Assembly (NCBI RefSeq): GCF_018139145.2
Contig: NC_059476.1
Location: forward strand, 13,323,001-13,387,000
Direction: 5' to 3'
From: Gymnogyps californianus
Lineage: Eukaryota > Chordata > Aves > Accipitriformes > Cathartidae
Length of the DNA stretch: 64,000 bases
A program made the translations under genes and the position numbers. The notes under the pieces are model-generated. The model made no database searches and was not told where the DNA came from. It saw only the letters and a program-made list of their open reading frames with translations. This document shows, in pieces, positions 63,137-64,000 of the stretch. Within the stretch, counting starts at the first letter, position 1. The number at the start of each line of letters is the position of its first letter.

Positions 63137-63268
63137 CCATTCTTATCTCAAACCACAAGTTTTACCTTCTTTCCTGATTCTCCTCCCCATCCCACTGGGA
63201 GCAGGGCAGGGGGGAGTGAGGGAGACACTGCGTGGTGCTTAGCTGCTGACTGGGGTTAAACCATGATA

Positions 63269-63273
63269 GTAAT
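63269..63273. repeat. Target-site duplication, right, LTR5
   Basis: Exact copy (gtaat) of 62652-62656. Confidence 0.9.
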
Positions 63274-64000
63274 TAAATAAAAATTATGCAAATAGTGGAG
63301 GAAAGCAGTTAACACATATATACTTATTGAAGACATTGCAAAAATGACCACTGCAGCACTTCCTCATCAGAGGTTGGAGGCATTGTTGTTACAAGTAAAA
63401 TATCAAAGACTAAGATACACCTCAGTTTATTGACCACATCATCAACTTCAGTGGAGCTGTTCTGATTTATGCCATTTCGAGATCTCATTGAGAAGCTGGG
63501 GTGTCTAAAACAGAGTTTGCACAAACTGAAAATCCACAGCAGTTTGGTTCAATGATGTCTGTGCTCTTTCCTAGATGTGAATTTTTCACTAAAGCCCCTG
63601 TGATGTCCTTAGTGCTCTCCCCATTGATACTTGCTGAGAAGTACCTCCAATCTGCATATAACTGACACAGTAAAAATAAATAATAGAAAGAAATCATAGT
63701 CATTCCTGAATTAACTTTGGGTTTCATTTTAACACTCAAGTTTAGCAAAATGCCTCTTTTTGTAAGGAGAGTTGCTTTTTTTCTTGTTGTACATTAAATT
63801 TCTTCAAACAGAGAAATGAGTTCTCTGCTTCTGATGAAGTTGAAGCAGAGATGACAAAATGAACTGCCTAGCTTTTTAACAGGAAACCTTACATTTGAAA
63901 ATACCATTCTGAATAGAATCTTGGAATTTGTACACACTCATTTATCATAGAGGCCATGAAAGCAGTACCCTCCATTCCTATCTGGAGAGAAGGAATGAGC
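63274..64000. other. Unannotated non-coding stretch
   Basis: Two minus open frames (63324-63524, 63485-63748) without known features. No repeat recognised up to the window edge. Confidence 0.5.

Larger units (their letters stand above)
62657..63268 (+). mobile_element. Solo ERVL-type LTR, copy 5 (612 bp)
   Basis: Begins tgtcccagttttggctggga and ends gttaaaccatgata, where the terminal CA has become TA. The perfect duplication gtaat confirms the end. It has the same subfamily marks as copies 3 and 4 (aacaggggggagttgaccgg after the TATA box). A T-rich run (about 63013-63048) and a TTA microsatellite (about 63066-63119) precede the poly(A) signal. Frames at 62782-63009 (minus) and 62904-63110 (plus) mirror those in copies 1, 3 and 4 and are repeat by-products. 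Confidence 0.95.

Noticed and set aside
1..64000. CRISPR arrays, tRNA or rRNA genes, insertion sequences and operons.
   Set aside because: No regularly spaced direct repeats, no cloverleaf A/B boxes and no rRNA signature words were seen; the genome context is vertebrate.

Overview
The window looks like nuclear DNA from a bird of the Neoaves, lying either between genes or inside a long intron. Two things support this. First, there are CR1 LINE remnants, including a well-preserved avian-type 3' end at 17302-17474. Second, there are five solo LTRs that start TGTCCTGGTTT-like and end GGTTAAACCA..ACA, a family I recognise as a common ERVL-type LTR of neoavian genomes (TguLTR5-like; the name is from memory and unchecked). 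Base composition is AT-rich. I found no protein-coding exon, rRNA, tRNA, CRISPR array or bacterial-type operon that I can defend. The open frames are short and scattered, as expected by chance. The longest is 176 codons (49984-50514), and I recognise none of them.

Layout. 1-5577 is mostly featureless, with an old CR1 relic at about 3420-3790. Solo ERVL LTRs lie at 5583-6174, 7592-8187, 13623-14218, 27558-28166 and 62657-63268, all on the plus strand. Three have perfect 5-bp target-site duplications (tagag, taacc, gtaat). One has an almost perfect pair (gtgat/gcgat) and one a poor pair (gccat/gctgt). A sixth solo LTR of a different, CpG-rich family lies at 32039-32764, flanked by aagtg, with three AATAAA signals in a row. 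Decayed ancient repeats include a MIR-like SINE at about 12160-12262, an L2-type LINE tail at about 40349-40420, and scattered 'ggtgtaa' amniote-repeat fragments. Simple repeats and homopolymer runs are marked. A few perfect inverted repeats stand out: 6726-6754, 16370-16392, 25192-25216, 37794-37809 and 58099-58132.

No genes here can be said to work together. The active-looking parts are the LTRs. Each keeps a TATA box and a poly(A) signal in the plus direction and could act as promoter or terminator for plus-strand transcripts. LTR2 (7592-8187) is a mosaic: its ends match the other copies, but the block between TATA box and poly(A) signal is unrelated. I found no convincing new biological system. 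The findings are modest and are ranked accordingly.
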